A DNA stretch of 20,047 nt from the IMG/VR virus record IMGVR_UViG_3300044638_003436, positions 1-20,047 of that record. One strand, given 5' to 3'. Below, piece by piece: positions 1-7,474 of this stretch. Numbering within the stretch: the first letter of the stretch is position 1; every line of letters begins with the position of its first letter. This DNA is from a virus. The notes under the pieces are model-generated. The model worked only from the letters and a program-made list of their open reading frames with translations. It was not told where the DNA came from and did no database searches. The translations under genes were made by a program, and so were the position numbers.

Positions 1-1
1 T

Positions 2-739
2 AAGCTCAGAAACTGTCATGTTCGCATTGGGACTACAGGAACGCTTGATAATATCCAGGTACATAAACTAGTTCTTGAAGGACTATTTGGCCCACCGATT
101 CGTGTTACAAGCACAAAAGATCTAATCAATAATAAAGTGCTTTCTAATCTTGATATCAATTGCATTCAATTGAAGTACGCAAAAGAAGAATGCGATAGCA
201 TGAAGAAAAAAACATATCAAGAAGAAATAGATTACATTATATCACATGAGAGAAGAAATAAAGTTGCAGAAAAACTTTGCGCTTCTCTCAAAGGAAATAC
301 TTTAGTTTTATTCTCACAAGTTCAGAAGCACGGTCTTCCTTTCTTCGAATCAATACAAAAGACTTGCACAGATAAGAAGAGCTATTTTATTTCTGGAATG
401 ACTGATGCTGAAGATAGAGAAAAGATTCGTAAAATTGTTGATAAGTCAGAAAATTCTATTCTTGTTGCATCTTATGGAACTTGCAGTACGGGCATAAATA
501 TCAAGAACATTCACAACATTATATTTCTTCATCCGTCAAAATCTGTTGTGCGTGTTCTTCAGTCTATTGGTCGTGGTTTGAGAATGTCAGAAACAAAAGA
601 TCGTGTAATAATTTTTGATTTAGTAGATGATTTAAGACATAAGAAATATCGAAATCATGCATTCAATCATTTTCTTGAGCGAATAAAAATTTACGAAAGC
701 GAATCTTTTTCTTTTAAGTTAGCTCCTATAGATCTTTGA
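2..739 (+). CDS. uvsW: UvsW-type RNA-DNA helicase, C-terminal part (5' end outside window)
   Basis: This is the second RecA-like half of a superfamily 2 helicase. The frame is open from base 2, so the gene starts upstream; the GTG at 137 is an internal valine codon, not a start. Visible landmarks are IGTTGTLD and LEGLFGPP near the left edge, as in UvsW. Next come TLVLFSQVQKHG (motif IV area), a motif V region ending STGINIKN, and motif VI VLQSIGRGLRM with its arginine finger. In T4, UvsW unwinds R-loops and branched DNA, helping the switch from origin- to recombination-dependent replication. The stop is 15 bases before the next start. Assignment to UvsW over another phage SF2 helicase rests on these motifs and on the adjacent T4 core genes. 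Confidence 0.9.
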   Translation, partial: KLRNCHVRIGTTGTLDNIQVHKLVLEGLFGPPIRVTSTKDLINNKVLSNLDINCIQLKYAKEECDSMKKKTYQEEIDYIISHERRNKVAEKLCASLKGNTLVLFSQVQKHGLPFFESIQKTCTDKKSYFISGMTDAEDREKIRKIVDKSENSILVASYGTCSTGINIKNIHNIIFLHPSKSVVRVLQSIGRGLRMSETKDRVIIFDLVDDLRHKKYRNHAFNHFLERIKIYESESFSFKLAPIDL

Positions 740-754
740 AAGGATAAATAATAT

Positions 755-1483
755 ATGGAAACTACTTGCAGATTGTTTAAGCTGAGAAGTGGTGAAGAAG
801 TTCTCGGATTATTATCTGGAGAAAATGATTCTACCATTAGTATTCTAAAACCAATGGTTATTAAAACTCATATATCTCCAGATTCTTTTGGGGTTACAAG
901 AGAAATAACTCTACTTAGAAACTGGCTTGAATTTACTGATGAAACCCGTATAGATCTTCCTAGAGATCATATTGCTTCTGTTTTGATGCCATCAGAAAGC
1001 ACGGTAATTCTTTATCAAAAGTCTTTAAAAACAGAAGAAAAATATAAAGAATCAATAAAAGAAAAAGAAGAAAAAGCAAAAGAAATACTAGAAAATCCAG
1101 AAGGATTGCAGGATATGCTAAATTCTTTATTCAATGATATAATTGATGGCGATATTCAAACAGCAGAGCCAAAAAATCCAATAACAAAAATTCCTCAAAT
1201 GCCTTTTCCTTTCATAAATCCAAATACGAGTGTTGGAATGTTTTTTTCTATTCCTCCTGATATATTCGAAGAAATGGTAGAAAATGGTATTTTAGATTTT
1301 GATTTCTTTAGTGGAAAAGATGAAGACGATAAAGACGATGAAAATGATGTTTTAATTCCAGAAATGGAAATGATGACTGACAAAGAAAAAGATCGTCTAA
1401 AAAGAAAAGGAATTGACTTGGATCAATTCCCAGATAATCCTCAGAAGTATATTGAAGAGGATTTAGATAATACTAGTGAGTAA
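755..1483 (+). CDS. Acidic protein with an N-terminal Sm/LSM-like domain, conserved-type hypothetical
   Basis: A 242-aa protein of unproven function. Residues 5-40 (LFKLRSGEEVLGLLSG, then ISILKPMVIK) follow the Sm1 pattern of LSM/Hfq-like small beta-barrels, in which a GEEV turn is followed by strands ending in a 'P-M/L-V-I' segment. The barrel probably extends to about residue 90 (STVILYQKSL). A Lys/Glu-rich helix follows at about 92-120, then a proline-rich stretch, then a very acidic tail (DEDDKDDENDV). The start is supported by GAAAGGA at 737-743. Similar Sm-like proteins are, as I recall, common in marine T4-like phages, but none has an established role known to me. Its place directly before the late sigma gene makes an RNA- or polymerase-linked job possible, which is inference. 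The AT content is higher than in the clamp genes. Confidence 0.75.
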   Translation: METTCRLFKLRSGEEVLGLLSGENDSTISILKPMVIKTHISPDSFGVTREITLLRNWLEFTDETRIDLPRDHIASVLMPSESTVILYQKSLKTEEKYKESIKEKEEKAKEILENPEGLQDMLNSLFNDIIDGDIQTAEPKNPITKIPQMPFPFINPNTSVGMFFSIPPDIFEEMVENGILDFDFFSGKDEDDKDDENDVLIPEMEMMTDKEKDRLKRKGIDLDQFPDNPQKYIEEDLDNTSE

Positions 1484-1505
1484 TATATAAACCTAGATTT
1501 TCTTA

Positions 1506-1548
1506 TTGATCGCCTACACAGCGAAGTGTATCAACAAGACTATTTTTT
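1506..1548 (+). terminator. Possible weak terminator or structured 3' end
   Basis: After the stop of the Sm-like gene, TTGA (1506-1509) pairs with TCAA (1531-1534), and TACAC (1515-1519) pairs with GTGTA (1526-1530) around the loop AGCGAA. The 5' side has a five-base bulge, TCGCC. A T6 run follows at 1543-1548, about nine bases after the stem. The stem is weak and the U-run is not immediate, so this could be an mRNA-processing structure or chance. It does sit between two transcription units if the promoter at 1555-1582 is real. Confidence 0.3.
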
Positions 1549-1554
1549 GTCAAC

Positions 1555-1582
1555 TTGATTTTTTTAAAAAAAGTGGTACAAT
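1555..1582 (+). promoter_or_regulatory. Sigma70-like promoter directly upstream of gene 55
   Basis: TTGATT (1555-1560), a 16-base spacer and TACAAT (1577-1582) make a credible -35/-10 pair. The ATG of gene 55 is at 1589, so transcription would begin at or within a base or two of the start codon, giving a leaderless or near-leaderless mRNA. No Shine-Dalgarno sequence is visible in the 20 bases before that ATG. The same arrangement recurs at 16426-16453. No transcript data are available. Confidence 0.45.
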
Positions 1583-1588
1583 AACCAC
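1573..1588. promoter_or_regulatory. Inverted repeat overlapping the -10 box and abutting the gene 55 ATG
   Basis: GTGGT-ACAATA-ACCAC is a perfect five-base inverted repeat around a six-base centre that contains most of the -10 hexamer, ending one base before the ATG. As DNA it could be an operator. As RNA it could only form if transcription started upstream of the promoter described here, in which case the hairpin would mask the start region. It is short enough to be chance. Confidence 0.35.
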
Positions 1589-2185
1589 ATGAAGAAAAAA
1601 AAGAAAAAAGACGTAGAAGACGATATAATAAATGACGATTTATTTCCAATAATTAAAGAAGAAGAAGAAAAATCTCATTACGTTGATAATAAAGAATTTT
1701 TGAAGGAAATGATAAAGTGGAAAGCCAAGTATGACTCAGCAGAGTCATCTGGAAGAAAAACTCCACCAGTATCGAGCTACATAGCAGAATCTTTTCTGAA
1801 GATAGCAGAACATCTTTCTTATAGACCAAATTTTATGAATTATCCTTACCGAGAAGAAATGGTGGGAGATGGTATAGAAAATTGTTTAATGTATGCTCAT
1901 AATTTTGATCCAAGCAAATCAAAAAACCCCTTTTCTTATTTTACCCAAATAATATACTTTGCATTTCTAAGACGCATAGAAAAGGAAAAGAAGCAGTCTT
2001 ATATTAAATATAAGATTATGGAAGATAATGCCGATGAAAAATTTCATAGATGGTTCAAAGAAAATTACTTCGCAAAAGATAGTTCAGCCAGCTTCAGAGA
2101 AATTTTTAATCTTTCTGAAAATGACGTAAATAAATTTGAAGATACAAAAGTAAAAAAGAAAAAGAAAACTAAGAAGCGCAAATGA
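1589..2185 (+). CDS. 55: Late-transcription sigma factor gp55
   Basis: A 198-aa member of the T4 gp55 family, the sigma-like protein that directs host RNA polymerase to late promoters and works with the gp45 clamp as transcriptional activator. Diagnostic segments are SGRKTPPVSSYIAESFLKIA (about residues 54-73), the YREEMVGDGIENCL helix and FDPSKSKNPFSYFTQIIYFAFLRRI, which corresponds to the conserved sigma region 2-like core, followed by EKEKKQSYIK. T4 gp55 is 185 aa, so the length fits. Both ends are lysine runs (MKKKKKKD at the start, KVKKKKKTKKRK at the end), written in near-pure A/G DNA. The stop overlaps the start of gene 47 by four bases (ATGA). No Shine-Dalgarno is seen at the start; see the promoter entry. 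Confidence 0.93.
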   Translation: MKKKKKKDVEDDIINDDLFPIIKEEEEKSHYVDNKEFLKEMIKWKAKYDSAESSGRKTPPVSSYIAESFLKIAEHLSYRPNFMNYPYREEMVGDGIENCLMYAHNFDPSKSKNPFSYFTQIIYFAFLRRIEKEKKQSYIKYKIMEDNADEKFHRWFKENYFAKDSSASFREIFNLSENDVNKFEDTKVKKKKKTKKRK

Positions 2186-3234
2186 AGATAGCCATAATAA
2201 ATGATACTCACTTTGGCGCAAAAAATGATTCATCGGTTCTTTTAGAACACTTTATTCAGTTTTTTGAAAACCAATTTTTTCCATATTGCATAAAAAATAA
2301 TATTGAGCATGTAATACACTTGGGCGATTTTTTTGATCGTCGTAAGTATATTAACTTTAATACTCTGAACCAGGTTCGTACTAGGGTAATTGAGCCTATG
2401 GAAAAGATGGGCATGTCAATGAAGATTATCATTGGCAATCATGATACCTATTTCAGGAATACGAATAAGACAAATTCTCCGCAGGAACTTCTTGAAAAGT
2501 ATTTTCATATTGAAGTGGTAAATGAACCAAAGGAACTTGCTTATCCAAATGTCTCTATTGGTGCTGTTCCCTGGATGTGTGAAGACAATATGGATGCTTG
2601 TGTAGAATTTATAAAGAATACAAAGGCTCATATTCTGTTAGGTCACTTTGAGATTGTTGGATTTGAAGTTCTTCGTGGAGTGTATCACGATACTGGACTT
2701 CAGAGAGAAATGTTTGATAAGTTTGAAACTGTTATGTCTGGACATTTTCATCTGAAATCAAGACACAAGAATATCGAATATCTTGGCACTCAATATCAAA
2801 TGGGATTTACAGATGTCAATGAACGAAAAGGTTTTCATGTCTTTGATACCAAGACTAGAGATCTAGAATTTATCCAGAACACAGAAGAGCTATTTCATAG
2901 AATCGTTTATGATGATTCTCTCCCAGAAGATCTTGAGAAACTTGACTTCCCCAGTTTCAAGGATAAGTATGTACGACTGATTGTTCAGAGAAGAAACAAG
3001 CCAGTCTTTTACGAAAAGTTCATGACAAAGCTAAACGAAGCCAAGCCATATGATGTAACTGTGGTGGATGAAGAAATTGAAATGAATTATTCGTCTATTG
3101 ATATTGATATGAATATGGATACAATAACGATGATCTGCAAAGAGATAGATGATCTATCTGAGATCACGAACAAGGACGATATCAAGAACATCATTAAAGA
3201 TCTTTATCAAGAATCCCTTACCCTAGATGATTAA
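2182..3234 (+). CDS. 47: gp47, SbcD/Mre11-type recombination nuclease subunit
   Basis: A 350-aa calcineurin-like metallophosphoesterase with the full Mre11 metal-binding set: D8 and H10 in NDTHFG, D49 in LGDFFDRR, N86-H87-D88 in GNHD, H155 in LGHFE, and H188/H190 in SGHFH. In T4, gp47 with gp46 resects double-strand ends to start recombination-dependent replication and helps degrade host DNA. T4 gp47 is 339 aa. Translation is probably coupled to gene 55 through the ATGA overlap. The C-terminal 100 residues (LPEDLEKLDF onwards) match the capping and gp46-binding part expected for the family. Gene 46 overlaps its end by eight bases, which fits stoichiometric production of the complex. Confidence 0.95.
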   Translation: MKIAIINDTHFGAKNDSSVLLEHFIQFFENQFFPYCIKNNIEHVIHLGDFFDRRKYINFNTLNQVRTRVIEPMEKMGMSMKIIIGNHDTYFRNTNKTNSPQELLEKYFHIEVVNEPKELAYPNVSIGAVPWMCEDNMDACVEFIKNTKAHILLGHFEIVGFEVLRGVYHDTGLQREMFDKFETVMSGHFHLKSRHKNIEYLGTQYQMGFTDVNERKGFHVFDTKTRDLEFIQNTEELFHRIVYDDSLPEDLEKLDFPSFKDKYVRLIVQRRNKPVFYEKFMTKLNEAKPYDVTVVDEEIEMNYSSIDIDMNMDTITMICKEIDDLSEITNKDDIKNIIKDLYQESLTLDD

Positions 3235-4942
3235 CTTCAAAAAGATTAAATTCAAGAACTTTGGCTCATTCGGAAACACTTTTTCTGAGATTGATTTCCA
3301 AAAGAGTCAGACTACGCTTGTCAGTGGATCAAACGGAAACGGTAAGTCGTTTGCGTTTCTTGATGCAATTACATTTGCCCTCTTCGGCAATCCCTTTAGA
3401 AACATCAACATACCGCAACTTGTAAATAGCGTAAACAAAGGTAAGTGCCTAGTCGAACTAGAATTTGAGATCAATAAGACTGAGTACATGATTCGGCGCG
3501 GTCTTGCCCCGAAGGTCTTTGAGATCTATAAGAACGGGGAGATGATAGAGCAAGCAGCCAAGACCAAAGATTACCAAGACATGCTTGAGAATCAGATACT
3601 CAAGATGAACAGAAAGACTTTCATGCAAGTCATCATTCTTGGTAAGTCTTCGTTCGTTCCTTTCATGGAATTACCCCCGGCTGATCGCCGCCAGGTTATC
3701 GAAACGATCCTAGATATTGATGTCTTCTCGTCAATGAACTTGATCCTAAAGGGCAAGCTTTCACAGATAAGGGAGAGTATTAAGATTAATAAGCTTGACC
3801 AAAGAGTTATAGACGAAAAGATAAAACTTTATGAAACTAATCTCAAAAATTTACAATCCAGTATGGAGAAGAGCCTTGAAGTGTTGGAGAATAAAATTAA
3901 AGAGGCGACTGAAGAGATTGATGGATCTAAACGAAAAATTAAGATTCTAAACAAAGAAATCCTTCAGGAAGGTAAGAAGCTAGAACAATATAAGATTACA
4001 GACGAAGATTTGGCTCTTCTGAGAGAAAAAAAAGCCGATCTTACTGTTAGCATCAATACAATAAATGAAGAGCTAGAATTCTTTAACGACAATGAGACTT
4101 GTCCAACTTGTAAGCAAGCCATTGAAGAATCTCATAAGTGTTCTATTGTTTCGGCCAAGAAGAATAAGTTAGCCAAACTAGAAACCAATACCGAAGAGAT
4201 TATTAATTCTATAGCTTGGCATAATGATATTCTAACCAAGAGCAAAGAGGTTCAAGAGAGAATCAAAGAGCTTGTTAGAGAGGTCAAATCCCTGGAACGC
4301 GAAGTGGTCAGCCTAGAAAAAGTAAAGGCAGGCTACGAAGCCGATAAGCATTCGGTCAACGAGGATCAAATCCGCACAACTAAAGAAGAACTAGAATCTG
4401 TTAGAGTTGAGAAAAAAATAAAAGAAACTGCTTTGATCTCTCTTGAAAAACAGCAAAATGATCACGAAATTGTAGTAGATCTTTTAAAAGATAGTGGAAT
4501 CAAGGGAAAAATTATAAATCACTATCTTCCGATTATAAATAAGTTAGTGAATAAGAATCTCAGTAACATGGGATTCTTTGTGAAGTTCAATCTTGACGGT
4601 GAATTTAACGAAAAGATTGAAAGTAGGCATCGTGACGAATTTTCGTATTTGAGTTTCAGTGAAGGAGAAAAGATGAGAATAGACATTTCTCTACTCCTAG
4701 CATGGCGAGAAGTTGCAAGAATGAAGAACAGTCTTCACTGCAACCTACTCATCCTTGACGAAGTATTTGATTCTTCGCTGGATTCTATCGGAACCGATGA
4801 ACTTATGAAGTTGCTCAACGGCCTGAAGAAGGGTTGTAATGTCTTTGTAATCAGCCACAAGACAGATCAACTACACGACAAGTTCAAGAATACGGTTACT
4901 CTAGAAAAGAAAAACAACTTTAGCAAACTGGTACAAAACTAA
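3227..4942 (+). CDS. 46: gp46, SbcC/Rad50-type ATPase subunit
   Basis: A 571-aa Rad50-like SMC ATPase (T4 gp46 is 560 aa). The Walker A region is GSNGNGKS at residues 34-41, followed by a DAITFALFG helix. A long coiled coil runs from about residue 180 to 430, broken by a zinc-hook motif CPTCK with C292 and C295. The ABC signature is FSEGEKMRID, with SEGEK at 478-482, a Glu where many ABC proteins have Gly. Walker B is LLILDEVFD with D511-E512, and the switch histidine is in VISHK near the C-terminus. It partners gp47 in end resection. It starts eight bases before the gene 47 stop. Its own stop (TAA) shares one base with the next ATG. Confidence 0.95.
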   Translation: MINFKKIKFKNFGSFGNTFSEIDFQKSQTTLVSGSNGNGKSFAFLDAITFALFGNPFRNINIPQLVNSVNKGKCLVELEFEINKTEYMIRRGLAPKVFEIYKNGEMIEQAAKTKDYQDMLENQILKMNRKTFMQVIILGKSSFVPFMELPPADRRQVIETILDIDVFSSMNLILKGKLSQIRESIKINKLDQRVIDEKIKLYETNLKNLQSSMEKSLEVLENKIKEATEEIDGSKRKIKILNKEILQEGKKLEQYKITDEDLALLREKKADLTVSINTINEELEFFNDNETCPTCKQAIEESHKCSIVSAKKNKLAKLETNTEEIINSIAWHNDILTKSKEVQERIKELVREVKSLEREVVSLEKVKAGYEADKHSVNEDQIRTTKEELESVRVEKKIKETALISLEKQQNDHEIVVDLLKDSGIKGKIINHYLPIINKLVNKNLSNMGFFVKFNLDGEFNEKIESRHRDEFSYLSFSEGEKMRIDISLLLAWREVARMKNSLHCNLLILDEVFDSSLDSIGTDELMKLLNGLKKGCNVFVISHKTDQLHDKFKNTVTLEKKNNFSKLVQN

Positions 4943-5247
4943 TGGATCTCAATTTTAAAGGAAAATTTAAGATTGCTAATCCTGACGGTACACTCAAGGT
5001 ATACGAGTACGGGAGCATTGTAGAGAAAGAGGGCAAGTATTATGTTGCATCTTTTGAAACAAGTGGATTTTCTCCCGAACACGGCGAAAAAAGGGGCTGG
5101 AGGCTTCTCAACTCAGCAGGAGTTCATGTTGGAGCTTCCGCCCCCTACGAGCCAGTTGTTGGTCAGAGATGGTTTAATACAACGATTGGTATGTTGTATG
5201 AATATGTCTATGACAACAACTCGTATTCTTGGGTAGGTATCTTATGA
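4942..5247 (+). CDS. Small protein with a CBM-like N-terminus and a fibre-type WFNTTIG module
   Basis: A 101-aa protein lodged between genes 46 and 45. Residues about 20-56 (VYEYGSIVEKEGKYYVAS, a G-F-S-P turn, GWRLL) recall the layout of CBM5/12-type carbohydrate-binding domains: a 'G-x-V-x-x-x-G-K-x-Y-x-A' strand pair and a closing tryptophan. Residues about 68-99 (PYEPVVGQRWFNTTIGMLYEYV, split here as PYEP..G.RWFNTT..LYEYV, then YSWVGIL) match the short module often found in phage tail-fibre proteins. The fibre at the right edge of this window ends in the same style (NPGDRWYN). It may therefore be a virion decoration or sugar-binding protein, but this is inference. It starts on the last base of gene 46, so it is co-transcribed with replication genes. 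Confidence 0.7.
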   Translation: MDLNFKGKFKIANPDGTLKVYEYGSIVEKEGKYYVASFETSGFSPEHGEKRGWRLLNSAGVHVGASAPYEPVVGQRWFNTTIGMLYEYVYDNNSYSWVGIL

Positions 5248-5405
5248 AAAAACATCCACTTTGGAAAATCATTCGGGCCAGGAAACTCGCAAGATTCTTT
5301 AGAAAGAAAAAACTTCGTGATTTGCGTCATGCCACGAAGAAATTAATGCATGATTTGCGTGACGGAAGCCTTGACTTTTTTGACTATTTGCAGGACAATA
5401 CCTGA
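5244..5405 (+). CDS. Small basic hypothetical protein, 53 aa
   Basis: A short frame, MKKHPLWKIIRARKLARFF to FDYLQDNT, starting with an ATGA overlap on the stop of the preceding gene and ending 21 bases before the gp45 start. The first 35 residues are rich in Lys and Arg (RFFRKKKLRDLRH) and look like one or two amphipathic helices. The last 15 are acidic and aromatic (DGSLDFFDYLQD). No family is recognised. The upstream GGTAGG (5232-5237) gives a modest ribosome-binding site. Its overlap and tight packing favour a real gene. Nucleic-acid binding is possible from charge alone. Confidence 0.6.
   Translation: MKKHPLWKIIRARKLARFFRKKKLRDLRHATKKLMHDLRDGSLDFFDYLQDNT
5371..5399 (+). promoter_or_regulatory. 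Candidate sigma70-like promoter for gene 45
   Basis: TTGACT (5371-5376), a 17-base spacer and GACAAT (5394-5399) lie inside the end of the 53-aa frame. The predicted start is near 5406, giving a leader of about 20 bases that includes the AAAGGTGA ribosome-binding site (5409-5416). The clamp is needed in large amounts and has its own promoter in T4, which makes a separate start plausible. The -10 box has two mismatches to consensus. Confidence 0.4.
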
Positions 5406-5426
5406 TCGAAAGGTGAATTTTATATT

Positions 5427-6137
5427 ATGAAAACTACATCCAAACTAACTCTCAGCAAGCCCACTCTTCAGATCCTGAAGAACTTCTCAACGATCAATAG
5501 CAATCTATTGATCCGTCCCGGAAACAAGCTTGCTACAATGTCTTCTTATAAAAACATCGTGGCCGAAGCCACGGTAGAGGAGACATTTGACCAGGAATTT
5601 GGTATCTGGGATCTATCCCAGTTCCTAGGTATTCTGTCGCTATTTGAAAACCCGGAACTGGAGTTCCATGATAAGTATCTTGAAATTTCGAACGATACCG
5701 GATCTTCGGTCAAGTACTTCTACTGTGAACCAAAGCTAATCACCAGCAACCCGCCAAAAGCCCTTACGATGCCTTCTGTGGTCCTAGAGTTCAGCCTCTC
5801 GGATAAGAAGCTGAACGAGCTTCAGAAGGCTTCTGGAGTCCTTCAGGTCGCTGATATGTCGATCTACGCTGAGGACGGGGAGGTATTTGCCAAGGTCTGT
5901 GATGTCAAGGACAACACGACAAATACCTACTCAATCAGCCTCGGAAGCACCGAAGACTGCCTAGACTCGGATTTTGATGACGATTTTGAGTTCCGTTTAA
6001 AGATGGAAAATCTCAAGATGATTCCCGGCTCTTACGATGTCCAAATCGGAAGCAAGGTTATCAGCAAGTTTACTTCAAAGAATCTAAATCTCACCTATTG
6101 GATCGCCCTAGAATCTAGCAGCAACAGCGGGAGCTAA
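5427..6137 (+). CDS. 45: gp45 sliding clamp
   Basis: A 236-aa DNA sliding clamp of the T4 gp45/PCNA fold (T4 gp45 is 228 aa). As a trimer it tethers the DNA polymerase to DNA, and it acts with gp55 to activate late transcription. Recognisable segments are TLQILKNFSTINSNLLIRPGN near the start, split by the family's first helix, WDLSQFLGILSLFENPELEF in the first domain, and EFSLSDKKLNELQKAS in the second. The end TYWIALESS forms the last strand. The start is supported by AAAGGTGA at 5409-5416. Gene 44 begins two bases after the stop. The G+C content is the highest of the window: 32 of 60 bases at 5761-5820 by hand count. Confidence 0.93.
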   Translation: MKTTSKLTLSKPTLQILKNFSTINSNLLIRPGNKLATMSSYKNIVAEATVEETFDQEFGIWDLSQFLGILSLFENPELEFHDKYLEISNDTGSSVKYFYCEPKLITSNPPKALTMPSVVLEFSLSDKKLNELQKASGVLQVADMSIYAEDGEVFAKVCDVKDNTTNTYSISLGSTEDCLDSDFDDDFEFRLKMENLKMIPGSYDVQIGSKVISKFTSKNLNLTYWIALESSSNSGS

Positions 6138-6139
6138 TC

Positions 6140-7090
6140 ATGACAACTGACCAGTACCTGTGGGTCGAGAAGTATCGACCCCAGACGCTATCCGATTGTG
6201 TTCTTCCAAAGGAACTAAAAGCCACCTTTAGTGAAATGATTAAGGGTGGTGAATTGCAGAACATGATGTTTGTCGGTAAGCCTGGGTGCGGTAAGACTAC
6301 CGTTGCCAAGGCTCTCTGCAATGATTTAGGCTGCGATTACATTCTTATCAACTGCTCAGAAGATGGGAATATTGATACTCTGCGAACAAAGATTCGTGGC
6401 TTTGCTAGCACTGTATCATTGACCAATGCCAAGAAGGTAGTGATTCTGGACGAGTTCGATTACTCCAATGCCCAGAGCATTCAGCCTGCTCTGCGCGGGG
6501 CCATTGAGGAATTTGCAGCCAACTGCCGATTCATCATGACCTGTAACTGGAAGTATCGAATCATTGAACCTCTTCACTCTCGCTGTACAGAGATCAACTT
6601 CAATATTCAATCGGGAGAAAACTCCACGCTCGGTCTTGAAATGTACAAGCGAGCTTGCAAAATTCTAACTGCTGAAAATATTGAATACAATGACGGTGCA
6701 GTTAGACAACTCGTAATCAAGCATTTTCCGGACTTCAGGCGAATTATCAATGAACTTCAGCGATATTCTGTGTCTGGAAAGATCGACATCGGAATTCTAT
6801 CTGAGGTTAAGGATGTTGATGTTGCCAAGCTAATTGGTTTCATGGCTCAAAAAAACTTCAAGTCTGTTCGTGAATGGATTGTGAAGAACCTGGATAATAG
6901 CACGGATATCTTTCGTAAGATCTACGACAATCTACAGGAGATGCTAGTCCCAAGCAGCATTCCGCAAGCAATTACCATCATTGCCGAGTATCAATACAAG
7001 TCTGCTTTTGTGGCCGATCAGGAGATCAATCTGACAGCCATGATGGTTGAGATCATGATGAACTGCGAGTTTAAGGGCATCGGCAAATGA
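6140..7090 (+). CDS. 44: gp44 clamp-loader ATPase subunit
   Basis: A 316-aa AAA+ ATPase, the large subunit of the T4-type clamp loader (T4 gp44 is 319 aa). With gp62 it opens the gp45 ring and loads it at primer-template junctions. It carries WVEKYRPQTL near the N-terminus (RFC box II type), Walker A GKPGCGKTT at residues 46-54, Walker B VVILDEFD at 100-107, a TCNW sensor 1 segment and the SRC motif at 147-149, which provides the arginine finger in trans. The lid and collar domain follows (FPDFRRIINELQRYS, with the sensor 2 arginines). GGGAG just upstream of the ATG is the ribosome-binding site. Its stop overlaps the gp62 start (ATGA), suggesting coupled translation. Confidence 0.95.
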   Translation: MTTDQYLWVEKYRPQTLSDCVLPKELKATFSEMIKGGELQNMMFVGKPGCGKTTVAKALCNDLGCDYILINCSEDGNIDTLRTKIRGFASTVSLTNAKKVVILDEFDYSNAQSIQPALRGAIEEFAANCRFIMTCNWKYRIIEPLHSRCTEINFNIQSGENSTLGLEMYKRACKILTAENIEYNDGAVRQLVIKHFPDFRRIINELQRYSVSGKIDIGILSEVKDVDVAKLIGFMAQKNFKSVREWIVKNLDNSTDIFRKIYDNLQEMLVPSSIPQAITIIAEYQYKSAFVADQEINLTAMMVEIMMNCEFKGIGK

Positions 7091-7455
7091 ATCTAGGAAA
7101 GGTTCTAGAATCCATCAACTATACTAAGGAAGATATTCTCGACCAAGATGGCCGGGATTATGTTCCTTTTATAGTCAACAAATCTCTCTCTTATTTCATG
7201 GATACCGTGGCCTATGCCAACGAAATGAACAAGTACCCATTCCTAGACAAGAGAATGCAGTACGATTACTACAGATTGGCTGTCCGTAAGCGAAAGCGGT
7301 TCAGCGGATGGGCTAAGAAGGATAAGAGCGATGTAATTCAGGCTATTATCAAGTATTACGATGTCTCCTATCGTAAAGCATGCGAATATGAGGTTCTTTT
7401 GACCCAGGAACAAAAGGATGCTATTGTAAAGCATGTAGAAGAATACAAAATTTAA
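7087..7455 (+). CDS. 62: gp62 clamp-loader small subunit
   Basis: A 122-aa protein at the exact position of T4 gene 62. Typical features are PFIVNKSLSYFMDTVAYANEMN (split as PFIVNKSLSYF and ANEMN) and LDKRMQYDYYRLAVRKRKRFSGW, which match the gp62 core of T4-like phages. T4 gp62 is 187 aa, so this is a short form lacking most of the C-terminal part. Short gp62 proteins also occur, as far as I recall, in cyanophages. It has no ATPase motifs and bridges the gp44 subunits in the loader. The overlap with gene 44 fits the fixed 4:1 stoichiometry known in T4. Confidence 0.88.
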   Translation: MNLGKVLESINYTKEDILDQDGRDYVPFIVNKSLSYFMDTVAYANEMNKYPFLDKRMQYDYYRLAVRKRKRFSGWAKKDKSDVIQAIIKYYDVSYRKACEYEVLLTQEQKDAIVKHVEEYKI

Positions 7456-7470
7456 TAAATATCCTTGTAT

Positions 7471-7474
7471 GGAG
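7471..7474 (+). promoter_or_regulatory. Ribosome-binding site that sets the regA start
   Basis: GGAG lies five bases before the ATG at 7480, with no comparable site before the in-frame TTG at 7465. This favours the 136-residue product. In T4, RegA represses its own translation by binding near its start region; the binding site here is not identified. Confidence 0.6.

Noticed and set aside
137-139. GTG as the start of a 200-aa helicase-like protein
   Set aside because: The frame is open to the left edge and encodes recognisable UvsW sequence before this point, so it is an internal valine.
743-750. GATAAATA resembling a T4 late promoter before the Sm-like gene
   Set aside because: Transcription from it would begin at about the start codon and it has a first-base mismatch; the site overlaps the ribosome-binding region and AT-rich chance is high.
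5042-5236. A 64-codon frame overlapping the 101-aa protein gene
   Set aside because: It lies wholly within another frame that has recognisable modules and operon-type overlaps; the alternative product has no meaningful pattern.
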